DNA from: an uncultured Chitinophagaceae bacterium
GTDB taxonomy: Bacteria > Bacteroidota > Bacteroidia > Chitinophagales > Chitinophagaceae
Direction: 5' to 3'
NCBI GenBank assembly: GCA_903895845.1
Contig: CAITVK010000080.1
Coordinates: 1-54,130, forward strand
DNA: 54,130 bases
Shown: in pieces, positions 53,884 to 54,130 of the stretch
How the letters are laid out: each line of letters begins with the position of its first letter
Numbering within the stretch: the stretch's first letter is position 1
Notes under the pieces: generated by a model
The model's input: only the letters and a program-made list of their open reading frames with translations
What the model was told of the DNA's origin: nothing
The model's database searches: none
Translations under genes and position numbers: made by a program

Positions 53884-54130
53884 GAGAGCCTGTTTAAAAA
53901 TGTTCTTTAAAAGAAGTAAGGGCACATGCTAAAAAAGAGATACATACGTTCTTAGAGTTACCAAGCTTAAAGAAAATATGTATTCGACAAATTTAACAGA
54001 TGCCCAATGGGACAATATTAAGCGTTATTTGGACAAAACTGGCAGGAGAAGAAAGTTTAGTTTGCGTTCAGTATGGAATGGGTTAATGTATTTAGTAAAA
54101 ACAGGGTGTCAATGGCGGATGCTCCCCAAA
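53884..54130 (+). mobile_element. IS5-family insertion sequence, left part only
   Basis: GAGCCTGTTTAAAAA beginning near 53886 resembles the terminal inverted repeats of IS5-family elements in Bacteroidota, and a transposase starts 90 bases further. The right end is beyond the window, so the exact left boundary and target duplication cannot be confirmed. Confidence 0.6.
53978..54130 (+). CDS. IS5-family transposase, N-terminal part (cut by window end)
   Basis: The first 51 residues are visible. MYSTNLTDAQWDNIKRYL and the later SVWNGLMYLVKTGCQWRML match the DUF4096-type N-terminus (LTDxQWxxI ... GCQWRxLP) of IS5-family transposases, which carry a DDE nuclease further on. The rest, and whether the element is intact, lies outside the window. 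Confidence 0.9.
   Translation, partial: MYSTNLTDAQWDNIKRYLDKTGRRRKFSLRSVWNGLMYLVKTGCQWRMLPK

Overview
The window looks like chromosomal DNA from a member of the Bacteroidota, probably near the Chitinophagaceae or a related family. The evidence is a type IX secretion plug-type protein, DUF4286, the bTHX ribosomal protein, a BT_3928-type DoxX protein, a cytoplasmic-facing ExbB/ExbD pair and a response-regulator/Crp fusion. Several genes are preceded by the phylum-specific promoter (TTG, then about 16-21 bases, then TAnnTTTG), and Shine-Dalgarno sequences are generally absent. The family assignment is inference; the phylum is well supported.

Region 1-14.5 kb: a T9SS plug-like protein, an M1 metallopeptidase, a GyrI-domain lipoprotein, a WXXGXW-repeat protein, then rpoB alone (no rplJL before it, no rpoC after it). 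A decayed RhuM-family gene follows. Next, on the minus strand, is the class I ribonucleotide reductase locus nrdB-nrdA, with a frameshifted four-helix-bundle gene between the two subunits.

Region 14.5-20.9 kb is the accessory part. It has repeats of several kinds (a 41-bp hairpin tandem array, 61-bp, 75-bp and 57-bp direct repeats), a secreted protein of unknown function, a RoxA-like di-haem cytochrome, diaminopropionate ammonia-lyase with a possible leader peptide, and a VapBC toxin-antitoxin pair between 57-bp direct repeats. tRNA-Asp closes this block.

Region 20.9-35.8 kb is mostly housekeeping: accA, dapA, bTHX, HU, DUF4286, exonuclease III, an LptF/LptG permease, a GH1 beta-glucosidase, sucC, a small membrane protein, polA (with an in-frame hairpin insertion) and a CcoI-like copper P-type ATPase.

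Region 35.8-54.1 kb: a response regulator fused to a Crp-type DNA-binding protein divergent from the ATPase, a 65-bp hairpin tandem array, DUF3592, YceI, proline dehydrogenase, ExbD/ExbB, an SPFH protein, folP, a DoxX protein, mqnA (futalosine menaquinone pathway), purB, rpmI-rplT, a fold-III arginine decarboxylase, pyk and pfkA (lower glycolysis), an RmlD-like reductase, a 47-bp near-perfect palindrome and the start of an IS5-family transposase cut by the window edge.

I did not find a clear undescribed multi-gene system. The best leads are the two unrelated hairpin tandem arrays, the isolated rpoB, the palindrome inserted in frame in polA, the repeat-bounded vapBC and the SD-led mini-ORF upstream of dpaL.
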